Below are positions 25,881-34,422 of a DNA stretch of 64,000 bases, in pieces (within the stretch, counting starts at the first letter, position 1; every line of letters begins with the position of its first letter). The translations under genes and the position numbers were made by a program. The notes below the pieces were generated by a model. That model did not search any database. It had not been told where the DNA came from and saw only the letters and a program-made list of their open reading frames with translations. The stretch covers positions 62,001 through 126,000 of the forward strand of contig JAFEDI010000068.1 of assembly GCA_018241725.1 (NCBI GenBank), read 5' to 3'. This DNA comes from Pseudomonadota bacterium (GTDB lineage Bacteria; Pseudomonadota; Gammaproteobacteria; Burkholderiales; Rhodocyclaceae).

Positions 25881-28070
25881 ATGACCGCCATGCGCCCCTT
25901 CCCGATCGCACGCTTCGCTTCCGGCCTCGCTGTACTGGCCCTGGGTCTTGTTGCCGACACCGGCTTCGCCGCGTCGTCCCGCGCCAGCACGCCACAGGTC
26001 GAGGCCGAACTCGTCGCCTCCGCCACCGCCATCCGCCCCGGCGACGAGATCCAGCTCGGTGTGCGCCAGAAGATCATTCCCCACTGGCACACCTACTGGG
26101 TCAATCCCGGCGACTCCGGCCTCGCCACTCAGATCGCGTGGACGCTGCCCGACGGCGCCCGTGCCGGCGATATCCAGTGGCCGACGCCCGGCCGCTTCAA
26201 GCTCGGCCCGGTGGTCAACTACGGCTACGAGAACGAAGTCACCCTGCTCACCACTGTCACGGCGCCGGCCGACCTGCAGGCCGGTGGACGCTTCCCGGTG
26301 AAGGCCACGGTGGACTGGCTGGTCTGCCAGGAAACCTGCATCCCGCAGCAGGTCGAGCTGGAACTGGCGCTCCCCGTCGTCGCGGCCGGCAGCGCCGTCG
26401 GTCCTGGCAGCCCGCTGATCGAACAGGCCCGCGCCAGCCTCCCCGTCGCCAGCCCGTGGCCCATCGACATCCGCGCGGGCAAGGACGCCCTCACGCTGCG
26501 CATCGCCGACGCGCGGCTGGCCGCCCGTTTCGCCGGCCAGGCACCCGGCGAACTGTGGTTTTACGCCGAGCAGTGGGGCAAGACCGCCCACGACGCGCCA
26601 CAGCCGGTCACCATTGTCGGCGATGCCCTCGAAATCCATATCAAGCCCGGCGACGAGCCGCCCAAGGCCGGCGAGACCCTCGTCGGCGTGCTGAGCATCC
26701 GCGATGGCGACGGCAAGCTGCAGAGTTATCGCATTGCCGCGCCGGTGTCCGCGGCAGTGGGCGCCACCGCGACTGCGCCGCAAGCCACCGAAAGCGCCAA
26801 CCTCGGCATCGGCATGGCCGTGCTGCTGGCCCTCGCTGGCGGGCTGGTCCTCAACCTGATGCCCTGCGTCTTCCCGGTGCTATCCATCAAGGCCTTGTCC
26901 GTGCTGCGCCACGCCGGCCACGATCGCGCCCAGGTCCGCCTGCAGGGCCTCACCTATACCGCCGGTGTGCTGGCCAGCTTTGCCGCCCTCGGCGCCGTGC
27001 TGATCGCACTCAAGGCGGGCGGCGCCCAGGTCGGCTGGGGCTTCCAGTTCCAGTCGCCGCCCTTTGTACTGGCGGTGGCCTACCTGATGTTCGCGGTCGG
27101 TCTGAGCCTGTCCGGGGTGTTCACGCTGGGCGCGTCGGCGGCCGGCCTCGGCGCCTCACTGGCCGACAAACCGGGCTATGCTGGCAGCTTCTTCACCGGC
27201 GTGCTGGCCACGGTGGTCGCCACGCCGTGCACCGCCCCCTTCATGGGCGCCGCCCTCGGCTTCGCGCTGGGCCAGCCGGCGCCGGTGCTGCTGGCGGTGT
27301 TCCTCAGCCTCGGCCTGGGCCTCGCCCTGCCCTACCTGCTGCTGTGCTTCTGGCCTGCCCTGCAGCGCGCGCTGCCGCGCCCCGGCGTGTGGATGGAGCG
27401 GGTCAAGCAGGCGCTGGCCTTCCCGATGTACGGTGCCGCTGTATGGCTGGTGTGGGTACTGGCCCAGCAGGCTGGCCCCAACGCCATTGCCATCGCGCTG
27501 GGCGGCATGCTGGCCATCGCCTTCGCCGCCTGGCTCTACGACAGCAGCCGCCATGCCCATGTTTTCGCCCGCCACGGCAGCACCGGCCTGGCTGTGCTGA
27601 CGCTGCTCACGGCACTGCTCGGCGGCTACGCCGGCGTGCAGGCCAGCGTCGCCAACGCGGCCGCACCGGCCACGGCCGGCGCCGCCAAGCACGCTTTGGA
27701 GCCCTACAGCAAGACCCGCTTCGACGAACTGCGCGCCGCCGGCAAACCAGTATTTGTCAATTTCACCGCTGCGTGGTGCATCACCTGCCTGGCCAACGAG
27801 AAGGTCGCCCTCAGCGATGCCGGCGTGACGGCCGCCTTCCGCCAGGCCGGCATCACCTACCTGAAGGGCGACTGGACCAATCAGGACCCGCAGATCTCCG
27901 CCCACCTGGCGGAGTTCGGGCGCAGCGGCGTGCCGCTCTACCTGCTCTACCCGGCCGGCGGGGGCAACGCGCCGCAGGTGCTGCCCCAGCTGCTCACCCC
28001 CGCCACGGTCCTGTCCGCCATCGCCGCGGCCGGACCGGCCACCGCTTCCCCCAAACTCGCCAAGGAGTGA
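25881..28070 (+). CDS. DsbD/ScsB-type thiol:disulfide interchange protein
   Basis: 729 residues. A signal region is followed by an N-terminal periplasmic domain (residues 30-290) with HWHTYWVNPGDSG and WLVCQETCIPQ, as in ScsB-like proteins. Eight membrane helices begin at about 310 with the two membrane cysteines in LMPCVFPVL and ATPCTAPF. The C-terminal thioredoxin domain has the active site AAWCITCLANE. It transfers electrons from cytoplasmic thioredoxin to periplasmic thiols. The likely clients are the redoxin encoded 5 bases downstream and the cysteine-rich secreted protein upstream. ATG 25881 was chosen; ATG 25890 is equally possible. Confidence 0.9.
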   Translation: MTAMRPFPIARFASGLAVLALGLVADTGFAASSRASTPQVEAELVASATAIRPGDEIQLGVRQKIIPHWHTYWVNPGDSGLATQIAWTLPDGARAGDIQWPTPGRFKLGPVVNYGYENEVTLLTTVTAPADLQAGGRFPVKATVDWLVCQETCIPQQVELELALPVVAAGSAVGPGSPLIEQARASLPVASPWPIDIRAGKDALTLRIADARLAARFAGQAPGELWFYAEQWGKTAHDAPQPVTIVGDALEIHIKPGDEPPKAGETLVGVLSIRDGDGKLQSYRIAAPVSAAVGATATAPQATESANLGIGMAVLLALAGGLVLNLMPCVFPVLSIKALSVLRHAGHDRAQVRLQGLTYTAGVLASFAALGAVLIALKAGGAQVGWGFQFQSPPFVLAVAYLMFAVGLSLSGVFTLGASAAGLGASLADKPGYAGSFFTGVLATVVATPCTAPFMGAALGFALGQPAPVLLAVFLSLGLGLALPYLLLCFWPALQRALPRPGVWMERVKQALAFPMYGAAVWLVWVLAQQAGPNAIAIALGGMLAIAFAAWLYDSSRHAHVFARHGSTGLAVLTLLTALLGGYAGVQASVANAAAPATAGAAKHALEPYSKTRFDELRAAGKPVFVNFTAAWCITCLANEKVALSDAGVTAAFRQAGITYLKGDWTNQDPQISAHLAEFGRSGVPLYLLYPAGGGNAPQVLPQLLTPATVLSAIAAAGPATASPKLAKE

Positions 28071-28075
28071 TCACG

Positions 28076-28717
28076 ATGCCTTTCGCCTTCGCCCGCAGCC
28101 TTTCCCGCCGCAGCCTGTTCAAGCTCGCCGTCGCCACCTTGCCGCTGGCCGCTGTCGGCAGCGCCCACGCCAATGCCGAGATCGGCCAGCCGGCCCCGGC
28201 CTTCACCGCCCAGGGCGCCGACGGCAAGCCGATCAGCCTGGCTGCCTACAAGGGCAAGACGGTGGTGCTCGAATGGACCAACCACGAGTGTCCCTTCGTC
28301 GTGAAGCACTACGAGAGCGGCAACATCCCGCAACTGCAGAAGGACGCCACCGCCAAGGGCGTGGTGTGGCTGCAGGTGATCTCCTCGGCTCCCGGCAAAC
28401 AGGGTCACGTGGAAGGCACCTCGGCGATCAAGATCAACGGTTTCCGCAACGCGGCGCCGAGCGGCGTGGTGCTCGACCCGGACGGCAAGCTCGGCAAGCT
28501 CTACGGCGCCCAGACCACGCCGCACCTGTTCATCGTCGATCCGGCCGGCAAGCTGGTGTACAAGGGCGGCATCGACAGCATCCCGTCTGCCCGCAAGGAC
28601 GACATCGCCAAGGCCGACAACTACGTCAGGCTGGCCCTCGCCGACCTCGGCGCCGGCCGCCCGGTGGCCCACGCCAGCACCAAGCCCTACGGCTGCTCGG
28701 TGAAGTACGCGGACTGA
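28076..28717 (+). CDS. Exported redoxin / thioredoxin-like protein
   Basis: 213 residues. The N-terminus LSRRSLFKLAVATLPLAAVGSAHA resembles a Tat signal. The redoxin domain has FTAQGADGKPISLAAYKGKTVVLEWTNHECPFVVKHY, where the catalytic cysteine stands alone (CPFV, not CxxC), and then GAQTTPHLFIVDPAGKLVYKGGIDS. A second cysteine occurs near the C-terminus (YGCSVKY) and might resolve the first. The gene begins 5 bases after the DsbD-like gene, so they are translated together. It could be a periplasmic peroxiredoxin or a thiol carrier recharged by the DsbD-like protein. Confidence 0.85.
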   Translation: MPFAFARSLSRRSLFKLAVATLPLAAVGSAHANAEIGQPAPAFTAQGADGKPISLAAYKGKTVVLEWTNHECPFVVKHYESGNIPQLQKDATAKGVVWLQVISSAPGKQGHVEGTSAIKINGFRNAAPSGVVLDPDGKLGKLYGAQTTPHLFIVDPAGKLVYKGGIDSIPSARKDDIAKADNYVRLALADLGAGRPVAHASTKPYGCSVKYAD

Positions 28718-28735
28718 GCCGCATTCCAACGAACG

Positions 28736-28770
28736 AGGGGCGGGCCGCCGACCTCACGGCGCCCGCCCCT
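28736..28770. terminator. GC-rich hairpin after the redoxin gene
   Basis: The arms aggggcggg-c-cgccg and cggcg-cccgcccct pair with one bulged C around a 6-base loop. The hairpin lies between convergent genes and has only a weak pyrimidine tail (cttcc), so it may act for both directions. Confidence 0.6.
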
Positions 28771-28822
28771 CTTCCGTTCAAGCTGTCATCCCACCCCGGC
28801 GGGCATCAGGCCATCGGGATGA

Positions 28823-29236
28823 TCAGTCGCCCCGCTCGCTGCGGCGTTCCAGGTCCTGCTCGAAGGCGGCGATGATGGCCTCTTCCCGCGTGTCGAACAG
28901 CGGCCCCGGCAAGCCGGCATAGCTGGCCAGCGTCGGCGCCTCGCTGTCTTCACTGGGGAAATGGAACAGGAACTCCCCATCCGGCGTCGCATACACGCTG
29001 AACAGGCTGTTGGCATACACCACCGGCAGTTCCGCCGCCAGGCTGCCGACCTCCACGTCGTAGAGTTCGCAGGCCGCCTCCAGCGCAGCTTCGTAGCAGT
29101 CCTCGAAGGGACTGTCCTGGTAGGTGTCGTCATCGATCTCCACGCCGGCCGCTTCGTACACATAGCCGCCCGCCTGGGGCACGTGCCAGATCGCGAAGTC
29201 GATATGCTGGAAAACCTTGCTCACCTGCTGGGCCAT
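28823..29236 (-). CDS. Hypothetical acidic cytoplasmic protein
   Basis: 137 residues from MAQQVSKVFQHIDFAIWHV. There is no signal peptide or membrane segment, and it is strongly acidic (EIDDDTYQDSPFEDCYEAALEAACELYDVEVGSL; HFPSEDSEAPTL; EQDLERRSERGD). I do not recognise the family. The start was placed at the ATG following the putative promoter; an upstream extension lacks a plausible ribosome site. It sits alone between the redoxin operon and fliC, reading towards the redoxin gene. Confidence 0.7.
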   Translation of the reverse strand: MAQQVSKVFQHIDFAIWHVPQAGGYVYEAAGVEIDDDTYQDSPFEDCYEAALEAACELYDVEVGSLAAELPVVYANSLFSVYATPDGEFLFHFPSEDSEAPTLASYAGLPGPLFDTREEAIIAAFEQDLERRSERGD

Positions 29237-29261
29237 TTTTCGTCTCACTGATTGATGCGTA

Positions 29262-29296
29262 TTCGGGCCCGAACTATAGCAATGCCGGGCCGGCAT
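29262..29296 (-). promoter_or_regulatory. Extended -10 promoter flanked by two palindromes
   Basis: On the minus strand TGC-TATAGT (29273-29281) is a good extended -10 element for the hypothetical gene. It is flanked by perfect palindromes, ttcgggcccgaa (29262-29273) and atgccgggccggcat (29282-29296), which could be operators. Confidence 0.4.
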
Positions 29297-29330
29297 GGCG
29301 CAGCGCGGCCGACTGACGAACATCACGCGC

Positions 29331-29363
29331 AAAAAACCCGATGGCGCGGGGAGCGGCATCGGG
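29331..29363 (-). terminator. Intrinsic terminator of fliC
   Basis: Read on the minus strand, CCCGATG and CATCGGG form the stem around a 13-base loop and are followed by six T residues, 52 bases beyond the fliC stop. A second GC hairpin (gcccccgc/gcgggggc, 29373-29391) lies between the two. Confidence 0.82.
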
Positions 29364-29414
29364 TCGCACTTTGCCCCCGCCGGGCGGGGGCATCCGTCAT
29401 CCTGTGGCGGATGA

Positions 29415-30275
29415 TTACTGCATCAGCGACATGACCATCTGGGACATGCTGTTGGACTGCTTCAGCATGGAGGTGCCGGCTTGCATCAGCATCTGCTTGG
29501 AGGTCATGTTGGCGGTTTCGGAAGCGTAATCCACGTCCATGATCCGGCCCTTGGCGGCAGCCGTGTTGGTGCTCATATTGGCCAGGTTGTTATAGACGTG
29601 GTCGAGGCGGTTGGCCGCGGCACCCAGGGCGGAACGCACGGTGCTGACGGCAGCAATGGCGGTTTCCAGCTTGGTGATCGTACCGTTTGCGCCTGCAACG
29701 CTGGTGATGTCGCTGCCGGGGGTGCCGGGGGTCGTGTAGGTTCCGGAAGCGGCACCCAGTGCGGTGTCCAGAGCGGTCATGTTGGTGGTCTGGTCGACGA
29801 TCATCGTCTCACTGGCGCTGGCGCCGATCTGGAACGTCACCGAACCGGCGATGGTGCCGCCTTTCAGCAGCTTGGTACCGCCGAAAGTCGTGTTGTTCAT
29901 GATGTTGGTCAGTTCGTCGCCCAGCGAATCGTATTCCGCCTGCATCGAAGTCTGGTCGGCCGAGGAAGAGGTTCCGTTGGCGGACTGGGTCGCCAGATCC
30001 TTCATGCGCTGCAGGATGTCGGTGACTTCCTTGAAGGAGCCTTCGGCGGTCTGCATCATCGAGATGCCGTTCTGCGCGTTGCGCTGGGCCACCGCCATGC
30101 CGCGGGTCTGGGAGTCCAGACGGGTGGCGATCTGCAGGCCGGCCGCATCGTCCATCGCGGAGTTTACGCGGAAGCCGGTGCCCAGACGGGCCATCGAGGT
30201 GGACAGATTCTTCTGGGTCGCAGCGAGAGAGTTCTGCGAGGTCAGGGAGGCGATGTTGGTATTGAGGCTCAGCAT
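29415..30275 (-). CDS. fliC: Flagellin, lateral (LafA) type
   Basis: 286 residues, short for a flagellin. The N-terminal D0/D1 helices (MLSLNTNIASLTSQNSLAATQ; GFRVNSAMDDAAGLQIATRL; QRNAQNGISMMQTAEGS) and C-terminal helices (RLDHVYNNLANMS; SETANMTSKQMLMQ; MSQMVMSLMQ) are intact, and the variable centre is small. Both termini look more like lateral than polar flagellins. It is exported by the flagellar secretion system and polymerises into the filament, presumably with help from FliS. GGAG precedes the ATG. It has its own FliA-type promoter and terminator, so it is monocistronic. Confidence 0.93.
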   Translation of the reverse strand: MLSLNTNIASLTSQNSLAATQKNLSTSMARLGTGFRVNSAMDDAAGLQIATRLDSQTRGMAVAQRNAQNGISMMQTAEGSFKEVTDILQRMKDLATQSANGTSSSADQTSMQAEYDSLGDELTNIMNNTTFGGTKLLKGGTIAGSVTFQIGASASETMIVDQTTNMTALDTALGAASGTYTTPGTPGSDITSVAGANGTITKLETAIAAVSTVRSALGAAANRLDHVYNNLANMSTNTAAAKGRIMDVDYASETANMTSKQMLMQAGTSMLKQSNSMSQMVMSLMQ

Positions 30276-30335
30276 GGCAAGACTCCTAATCTAGGTTGTT
30301 CATTCAGGGCACCCGTTCCTGCGCCCTCACCAGTC

Positions 30336-30365
30336 AAAGGCGACTGCCCGGCGAAAATCCTTAAA
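30336..30365 (-). promoter_or_regulatory. Variant FliA (sigma-28) promoter of fliC
   Basis: On the minus strand TTTAAG-N15-GTCGCCTTT. The same two boxes at exactly the same spacing precede flgK and fliD. The start codon is about 60 bases downstream. Confidence 0.7.
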
Positions 30366-30537
30366 TCATTTCGAGAAAATTTCCCGACCGGGAGTAGTGA
30401 ACCGTCATTCGCGCGGCCGGTCTGTCTGCCACCGGGCACAGCATGGAAAACGGACCGGAAATGCGCGCCGTCCCCCGCGCATCGACGCTGGAACAGATCT
30501 AGGAAGAGCAGGACGCGGAGGGGCTGAAGCGGCGGGA

Positions 30538-31566
30538 CTAAGCCAGCCCCAGCAGGGCCGAAACCCGTTCGCGGGTAAGGCCGCGGGTGGCCGGCAGCAC
30601 GTCGGCCAGCGCGGCGAAGGAGGCGGTACGGGCCTGGGTCTCGAATTGGGTCGCCAGGCCTTGGGCGCGCTGCGCCTCCCCGGTGTCCGGCGCCCCCACG
30701 TCGGCCGCCAGATGGGTCAGCGCGCTGTCGGTGGTGCTTTGCAGGGTTTCCAGCGCCTGCCCGGCGAGCACCACGGCACGCAGCGTCTGGCGCTGGGCCG
30801 CCGGGCTGTCGACCTTCCAGGTATCGGGACGGATTGCCGCCGCGTCGGCATCGATGCGTACGCGGCTGAACTGGCCGGTCGGGTAGCGCCGGCCCTCCCC
30901 CTTGACCTGCAGGCTGTCGCGCACCGCCGGCCAGTCGGCTTCCGCGGCGCTGAACTGCAACACGCCGTCGGCATCCGCCGCCACGCGCACGCCCAGGGGC
31001 GCCAGCGCAAGATCCAGGCGCCGGCCGACGACCCGCGGCGACAGACCGGGCTCGATGGACACCCGCGCGGACAGACGGCCGCGCACGGAAAACTGCAGCG
31101 TCTCCGCCCCCGCAGCCGCAACGCCGGACGTATCCAGCCCACGCACGCGGAAACCCTGGCGGGCCTCGCCGGCGCCGACCAGTCGCAGCGCGCCATCCAC
31201 GCTGCCGTCCGTCGCGCTCGGGCGGGTCTGCCAGAAATCGGCAAAGCGCTGCAATTGCGGCTGCACGCCGCTGTCGGACATCTGCTGTCCGGCCAGCGCG
31301 TCCCCGACGCCTTTCTTCAGGTCGGCAAGCAGCGCTTGTGCGCGGCCGGTGAAGGCCTGGGTCAGCTGCAGCGCGGACGCCTGCCGGTTGAGTCCTTCCC
31401 GCTGGCCAAAACCGCGGTCACCCGTGAGGGAGAGGATCGGCGTTGACGACGCAGGCCCCGCCTCCCGCTCCGACGCAAGCGCGGCCGCCGAGCGCGGCGC
31501 GGCGGCCACACCGGCCGCCGTCGTGCCGCGGGCCTGGATGGCGGAGATCTGCATCGATGCCGCCAT
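30538..31566 (-). CDS. Flagellar locus protein in the LafW position, function unknown
   Basis: 342 residues from ATG 31566, 3 bases before the end of flgL; a TTG one codon upstream is an alternative. It has no signal peptide, consistent with a cytoplasmic or flagellum-exported protein. Serine/alanine-rich at the N-terminus, it then alternates helical and beta-like segments (LQLTQAFTGRAQALLADLKKGVGDAL; LQFSVRGRLSARVSIEPGLSPRVV; TLRAVVLAGQALETLQSTTDSAL). Lateral (Flag-2) loci carry a poorly known gene, lafW, between flgL and the flagellin gene. Position suggests an equivalent, but I could not confirm homology by sequence. Confidence 0.6.
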   Translation of the reverse strand: MAASMQISAIQARGTTAAGVAAAPRSAAALASEREAGPASSTPILSLTGDRGFGQREGLNRQASALQLTQAFTGRAQALLADLKKGVGDALAGQQMSDSGVQPQLQRFADFWQTRPSATDGSVDGALRLVGAGEARQGFRVRGLDTSGVAAAGAETLQFSVRGRLSARVSIEPGLSPRVVGRRLDLALAPLGVRVAADADGVLQFSAAEADWPAVRDSLQVKGEGRRYPTGQFSRVRIDADAAAIRPDTWKVDSPAAQRQTLRAVVLAGQALETLQSTTDSALTHLAADVGAPDTGEAQRAQGLATQFETQARTASFAALADVLPATRGLTRERVSALLGLA

Positions 31567-31569
31567 CAA

Positions 31570-32481
31570 TCAGATCACGTCGAACAGGGACAGCTGGCTG
31601 ACCCGCGCATAGGCCTTCTGCGTGGCCTGCGCCGCCTGGGTGTAGCCATTGAGCTTGATCACCGCGTCGCCGTAGTCGAGCTGCCCGAGGTCGATCAAGG
31701 CCTGCTGGTTGGACAGGCTGACGTTGGCGAAATTGCCGTCCAGGGTTTCGAGAATGTTCTGCATGCCGCCCAGATGGGCGATCTTGCTGCTGAACTGGCC
31801 CATCGTCGTATCGATGGTGTCGAGGGTAGCGGTCAGTTGCGCCCGCGTCGCCGGCACATTGGCGCTCGCCCCCGGGGCGCTCAGTGCGCTGCCCGTCGCT
31901 TCCAGCTGGTTGAGCATCGCGGCCATCTCTTCGACGGTCACATTGGCGCTCTGCGTCACGCCGTTGCCGACGGCCACCTGCTGCTGCCCCAGATTGCCCT
32001 GGTAGCTGTAGCGCGAACCGACAGGCTGGGTCGCGTCATAAACGATGGGCTGCGTCGACGTCTTGGTGCCGGAGAAGAGGTAGCGCCCTTCCTGATCCCT
32101 GGCGTTGGCGCCGTAGAACAGGCTGTCGCCGATCGCCTTGAGGGACGACGTCATCGCGGCCACGTCTTCCGACGAGTTGCCCCCGTCAAGGGCCCACACC
32201 ATCAGGTCGCGGGCGCTCATCATGTCCGAGTTCATGCTGTCCAGGCTCACCTCGTTCTGGCTCAGGCGGACCTTCAGCGCACCGATATTGTCGCGATACT
32301 GCTTCACTGCGGACTCCTCCCGGTTCAACCGGGAAAGGCGCACATCGGTGATCGGATCGTCGGACGGAAGCAGCAGTTTCTGCCCCGTGGACATCTGCTG
32401 CATGACCGTCTCGAGCCGGGATGAAGCCGTCTGCAGCGTGCTGCTCATCGTGCTGTGATACTGGGTGGTGGATATGCGCAT
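31570..32481 (-). CDS. flgL: Hook-filament junction protein FlgL (HAP3)
   Basis: 303 residues from MRISTTQYHSTMSSTLQTA; GAGG lies 6 bases before this ATG, whereas the ATG 12 bases earlier lacks one. The flagellin-like N-terminus (LETVMQQMSTGQKLLLPSDDPI) and C-terminus (LSNQQALIDLGQLDYGDAVIKLN; YARVSQLSLFDVI) are typical. It forms the junction between hook and filament with FlgK. It is separated from flgK by the PilZ gene, an unusual insertion. It belongs to the long flg transcript. Confidence 0.9.
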   Translation of the reverse strand: MRISTTQYHSTMSSTLQTASSRLETVMQQMSTGQKLLLPSDDPITDVRLSRLNREESAVKQYRDNIGALKVRLSQNEVSLDSMNSDMMSARDLMVWALDGGNSSEDVAAMTSSLKAIGDSLFYGANARDQEGRYLFSGTKTSTQPIVYDATQPVGSRYSYQGNLGQQQVAVGNGVTQSANVTVEEMAAMLNQLEATGSALSAPGASANVPATRAQLTATLDTIDTTMGQFSSKIAHLGGMQNILETLDGNFANVSLSNQQALIDLGQLDYGDAVIKLNGYTQAAQATQKAYARVSQLSLFDVI

Positions 32482-32489
32482 CGCTGGCC

Positions 32490-32957
32490 TCACTGGTTTT
32501 CAAGGGACTGGGTCGGCGCCGCCGCCACGTTCTGGTGCCGTTCCAGCTCGGCCACGGCATGTTCGACGATGGTCTCCGCCGACGCCGACAGACCCGTAAA
32601 GCGGCACCCGACCACGTACTGCTGACCGAGCAGGAAGGTGTGCAGAAGCCGCCGCGAGCGGACTTCGAGTTCGGTCAGGAAGCTGCGCCCCGAACCGAGC
32701 TCAACCCACACGCGCGGCAGACGCCGCCCGACGTAGAGCAGCGTGGCCTGCGTCGGCGATGCGCGCAGTCCGATGCCGCCGCGGGCGAGATCATCCACGC
32801 CCAGCACGCGGAGCCGCCCCCCCAAGGTGAACTCAGCCATGAAGGGCAGGCCGACCGGCGCCTGCACCCGCGTGTAGCGCCGCCGCTGGACGAAGGCCGG
32901 CTCGACGCTCTCCGGGCTGCCATCCGGGTCGGCGGGCAAGGACGAAGGGCCGGACAT
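32490..32957 (-). CDS. PilZ-domain (c-di-GMP-binding) protein inside the flg operon
   Basis: 155 residues. A PilZ domain is indicated by QRRRYTRVQ (the RxxxR c-di-GMP motif) at about residues 24-32 and DDLARGGIGL at about 55-64 (the D/NxSxxG motif, with Ala in place of Ser). A beta-barrel pattern follows (LEVRSRRLLHTFLLGQQYVVGCRFTGL) and the protein ends in a short helix. It lacks the N-terminal YcgR domain, so it is a single-domain protein. It lies 3 bases after flgK and 8 before flgL, so it is made with the hook-associated proteins. A brake, assembly or chaperone-like role controlled by c-di-GMP is inferred. Confidence 0.82.
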   Translation of the reverse strand: MSGPSSLPADPDGSPESVEPAFVQRRRYTRVQAPVGLPFMAEFTLGGRLRVLGVDDLARGGIGLRASPTQATLLYVGRRLPRVWVELGSGRSFLTELEVRSRRLLHTFLLGQQYVVGCRFTGLSASAETIVEHAVAELERHQNVAAAPTQSLENQ

Positions 32958-32960
32958 TCG

Positions 32961-34337
32961 TCAGCCCAGCATCGACAGCGTGGCGTCGAACAGCTCGTTG
33001 GCCACCGCAATGACCTTCATGTTCGACTTGTACATCTGCTGGTACTGGACCAGGTTCATCGCCTCTTCGTCCTGGTTGACGCCGCTGGTGGACGCCCAGC
33101 TGTCCTCGCTCTGGCTGCGCACCGTCTGGGCCGTCTTGAGGGAAGTCTGGTTCTGCTGGCTGCTCATGCCCAGCTTGCCGACCAGCTGCGTCACCGCGTC
33201 GCCGAGGCTCACCGTCCCCAGCGATGCCAATGCCAGCGGCGCCTGCTGAATGGCGATCACCTGCTTCAGGTTGGCGCTGTCGCCGGGCAGGCCGGGATCG
33301 GACGAAAAGCCGAGCGCCTGAGCGGAAATGGACGAATCGACCCGCAGCATGCCGGTCACGCTGCTCGCATCGAAGATGAACAAGGGTTTGCCGGGGCTGC
33401 CGTCCATGCCGTAGCCGGCTTGCAGCTGGGTGTTGATGGCCGACGACATCTGGCTCGCCATGTCGGTGATCGACTGCATGGTCGGCACCAGCACGCCACG
33501 CTCCAGCTCGTCCAACCCGCCCAGCTGGCCGCCCAGACCGCTGACCGGCAGCTTGAAGCTCTCCTTCGCAAAATTCACGCTGAGAATCTGCGAGCCATCC
33601 ACCTTGGTGCTCACCCCCAGCGTGGCGGCAATACCGCCGACGACCAGCGGCTGGCCGGATCGCAGGGACACACTGCGCGTACCGTCGTTCTGGTCCCCCA
33701 CCTGCACGCCGACCAGGCTGGCCAGCGAATCGACCTTCTGATCCCGCTCGTCGATCAGGCCCGAGGCGTTGACCCCGCTGGCCATGGCGGCGGAGATCTG
33801 CTTGTTCAGCGTCGCAATGTCCGTCGACAGCGTGTTGACCTGGCCGACCGCCGCGGTGCGCTGCTGCTGTACCGACGCGCGCTGGTTGGACAGCACCTGG
33901 TTGAGGCTGTTGAAGCGTTGGGCCATCGCCTCCCCGGTGGTGATCACCTGCTGGCGCAGCGGGCTCGACGTGGGGTCCACGCTGGCCGCATTGAGGGCGC
34001 TGAAGAAGGCATCCAGGCCGCTGTTGAGGCCGGCGGTCGAGTCGCCCATCACCTGCTCCAGCTGGGTCAGGTAGGGCTGGGTGACGGTGTACTGGCCGAG
34101 GCTGGTCGCGGCCCGCCACATCTGCTGGCTCTTGTAGCTGTCGGCAAAGCGGGTCAGCGCCGACACCTCGACGCCACTGCCGGCGGACAGGCCGCTGTTG
34201 GCCGGCTTGAGGGCGGTCAGCAGCACGCCCTGCCGGGTGTAGCCGGGCGTCATGATGTTGGCGGTGTTCTGGCTGGTCGCGTTGAGGGCGACCTGGGCGG
34301 CCAGGCTGCCGGACAGTGCGTTGTTGATGATGCTCAT
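32961..34337 (-). CDS. flgK: Hook-filament junction protein FlgK (HAP1)
   Basis: 458 residues from MSIINNALSGSLAAQVALNATSQ. The conserved start NTANIMTPGYTRQGVLL and end VNQDEEAMNLVQYQQMYKSNMKVIAVANELFDATLSML mark the axial helices of HAP1. It caps the hook before FlgL and the filament. A FliA-type promoter within the end of flgJ lies about 56 bases upstream, so flgK-pilZ-flgL-orf can be expressed late as a separate unit, besides read-through from flgB. Confidence 0.94.
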   Translation of the reverse strand: MSIINNALSGSLAAQVALNATSQNTANIMTPGYTRQGVLLTALKPANSGLSAGSGVEVSALTRFADSYKSQQMWRAATSLGQYTVTQPYLTQLEQVMGDSTAGLNSGLDAFFSALNAASVDPTSSPLRQQVITTGEAMAQRFNSLNQVLSNQRASVQQQRTAAVGQVNTLSTDIATLNKQISAAMASGVNASGLIDERDQKVDSLASLVGVQVGDQNDGTRSVSLRSGQPLVVGGIAATLGVSTKVDGSQILSVNFAKESFKLPVSGLGGQLGGLDELERGVLVPTMQSITDMASQMSSAINTQLQAGYGMDGSPGKPLFIFDASSVTGMLRVDSSISAQALGFSSDPGLPGDSANLKQVIAIQQAPLALASLGTVSLGDAVTQLVGKLGMSSQQNQTSLKTAQTVRSQSEDSWASTSGVNQDEEAMNLVQYQQMYKSNMKVIAVANELFDATLSMLG

Positions 34338-34392
34338 GGGCAGGCGGTTCCTGTGGCGGGGCGGCGCAGATGCGACAGCCCCTTTCTCACCG

Positions 34393-34422
34393 AAAGGCGA
34401 CCACTCAGGGCCGCGGCTTAAA
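34393..34422 (-). promoter_or_regulatory. Variant FliA (sigma-28) promoter of flgK
   Basis: On the minus strand TTTAAG-N15-GTCGCCTTT, overlapping the last codons and stop of flgJ. The boxes and spacing are identical to those before fliC. Confidence 0.7.
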
